Assembly: GCA_043228905.1 (NCBI GenBank)
Contig: JBHGNT010000012.1
Location: forward strand, 14,322,001 to 14,386,000
Reading direction: 5' to 3'
Length of the DNA stretch: 64,000 bases
DNA from: Azolla caroliniana
Taxonomy: Eukaryota > Polypodiophyta
Shown: one piece after another, positions 63,725-64,000 of the stretch
How positions within the stretch are numbered: position 1 is the stretch's first letter
Layout: every line of letters begins with the position of its first letter
Program-made: the position numbers and the translations under genes
The notes under the pieces: model-generated
Told to the model about the DNA's origin: nothing
The model's input: the letters and a program-made list of their open reading frames with translations, nothing else
Databases searched by the model: none

Positions 63725-63931
63725 CGCCAGTCTTAAGCCTTTTAGCCACCATTGTATATTCTCTTCATATAATACATATCTTTCTTAGCATCACTCTCTC
63801 TCTCTCTCTCAATCTCTCTTTCTCTCTGTCTTGCTCACTTCTTCCTTCTCTCGAAGAAGTTCCACACCTCTCATAGTACTAATCCTTCGTTTAGTACTAA
63901 TTTCTTCTCTGTCTCAGTACTGTTCATGACA

Positions 63932-63946
63932 GTTTCAACCAATTTT
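63932..63946 (+). other. Self-primer-type primer-binding site of chromovirus C
   Basis: GT spacer, then TTCAACCAATTTT. Complementary to AAATTGGTT of the predicted RNA 5' end over nine bases, with one mismatch, then two more pairs. Confidence 0.62.
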
Positions 63947-64000
63947 CCCTACCTTTTGTCTCTCTCATTTCCTACTAATCTTTTATTCCTCTTTTCTTTC

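Larger units (their letters stand above)
63496..64000 (+). mobile_element. Chromovirus C, 5' LTR and leader (continues past the window)
   Basis: LTR 63496-63931, TGTCATGATATGG...TTCATGACA, inserted in copia 2. It carries the tRNA-like module (antisense, 63512-63557), a four-unit heat-shock element (63642-63659), a TATA box (63680), the transcript start (63713) and a pyrimidine-rich U5. After the primer site comes a leader without an ATG-led gag up to the window end. Confidence 0.85.

Overview
The window is nuclear DNA of a land plant with large intergenic spaces filled by nested retrotransposons. Three host genes are complete or nearly so: an intronless DYW-type PPR gene (14890-18117, -), a nine-exon S1/P1-type nuclease (23079-26478, +) and a CHUP1/IPGA1-like gene of about thirteen coding exons (49869-56468, +). 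The last exon of a phospholipase-D-type phosphatidylglycerophosphate synthase lies at the left edge (1-258, +). The PPR style (long P-L-S array, DYW domain, no introns) and the fungal/vertebrate-like type of chromovirus make a fern or another seed-free vascular plant my best guess. This is inference from memory of such genomes, not proof.

Layout. 1-2730: end of the PGS1-like gene and spacer. 2731-14000: a Ty1/copia element on the - strand (target duplication CATAC), split by chromovirus element A (7495-13271, +, target duplication CCATC) inserted at the copia gag start codon. 14006-22900: PPR gene, a broken copy of its 5' end, and decayed spacer. 23079-26478: nuclease gene. 27400-28139: decayed chromovirus integrase. 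28151-43256: one L1-type LINE (flanking repeat CACCATCTTCC, A-tail) that received three insertions: a TIR element with a hairpin array (29720-33652), a rearranged chromovirus B (33742-37540, target duplication CATTG) and a solo LTR (42553-43008, target duplication AGTAT). 44850-45759: MITE-like element with TA duplication. 47950-48160: two tRNA-like SINE relics. 49869-56468: CHUP1/IPGA1-like gene. 57250-58110: copia relic. 59288-61368: gene-less chromovirus-like element D. 62078-63495: start of a second copia element, hit at 63496 by chromovirus C, which leaves the window.

The most notable signal is shared by elements A, B, C and D, whose LTRs otherwise differ. In each, the predicted transcription start lies exactly 33 nt from the first T of the TATA box. 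Where a primer-binding site is present (A, C, D), it sits 2 nt after the LTR and matches no tRNA 3' end I recognise. It is instead complementary to the first 9-12 nt of the element's own transcript. This is the arrangement known from self-primed Tf1/sushi retrotransposons, and A versus D shows a compensating base change. All four U3 regions also carry arrays of heat-shock-element units (alternating GAA and TTC) and an antisense tRNA-like A-box/B-box module. Together they look like a family of self-primed, possibly heat-responsive chromoviruses, with D as a parasite that keeps only the cis signals.
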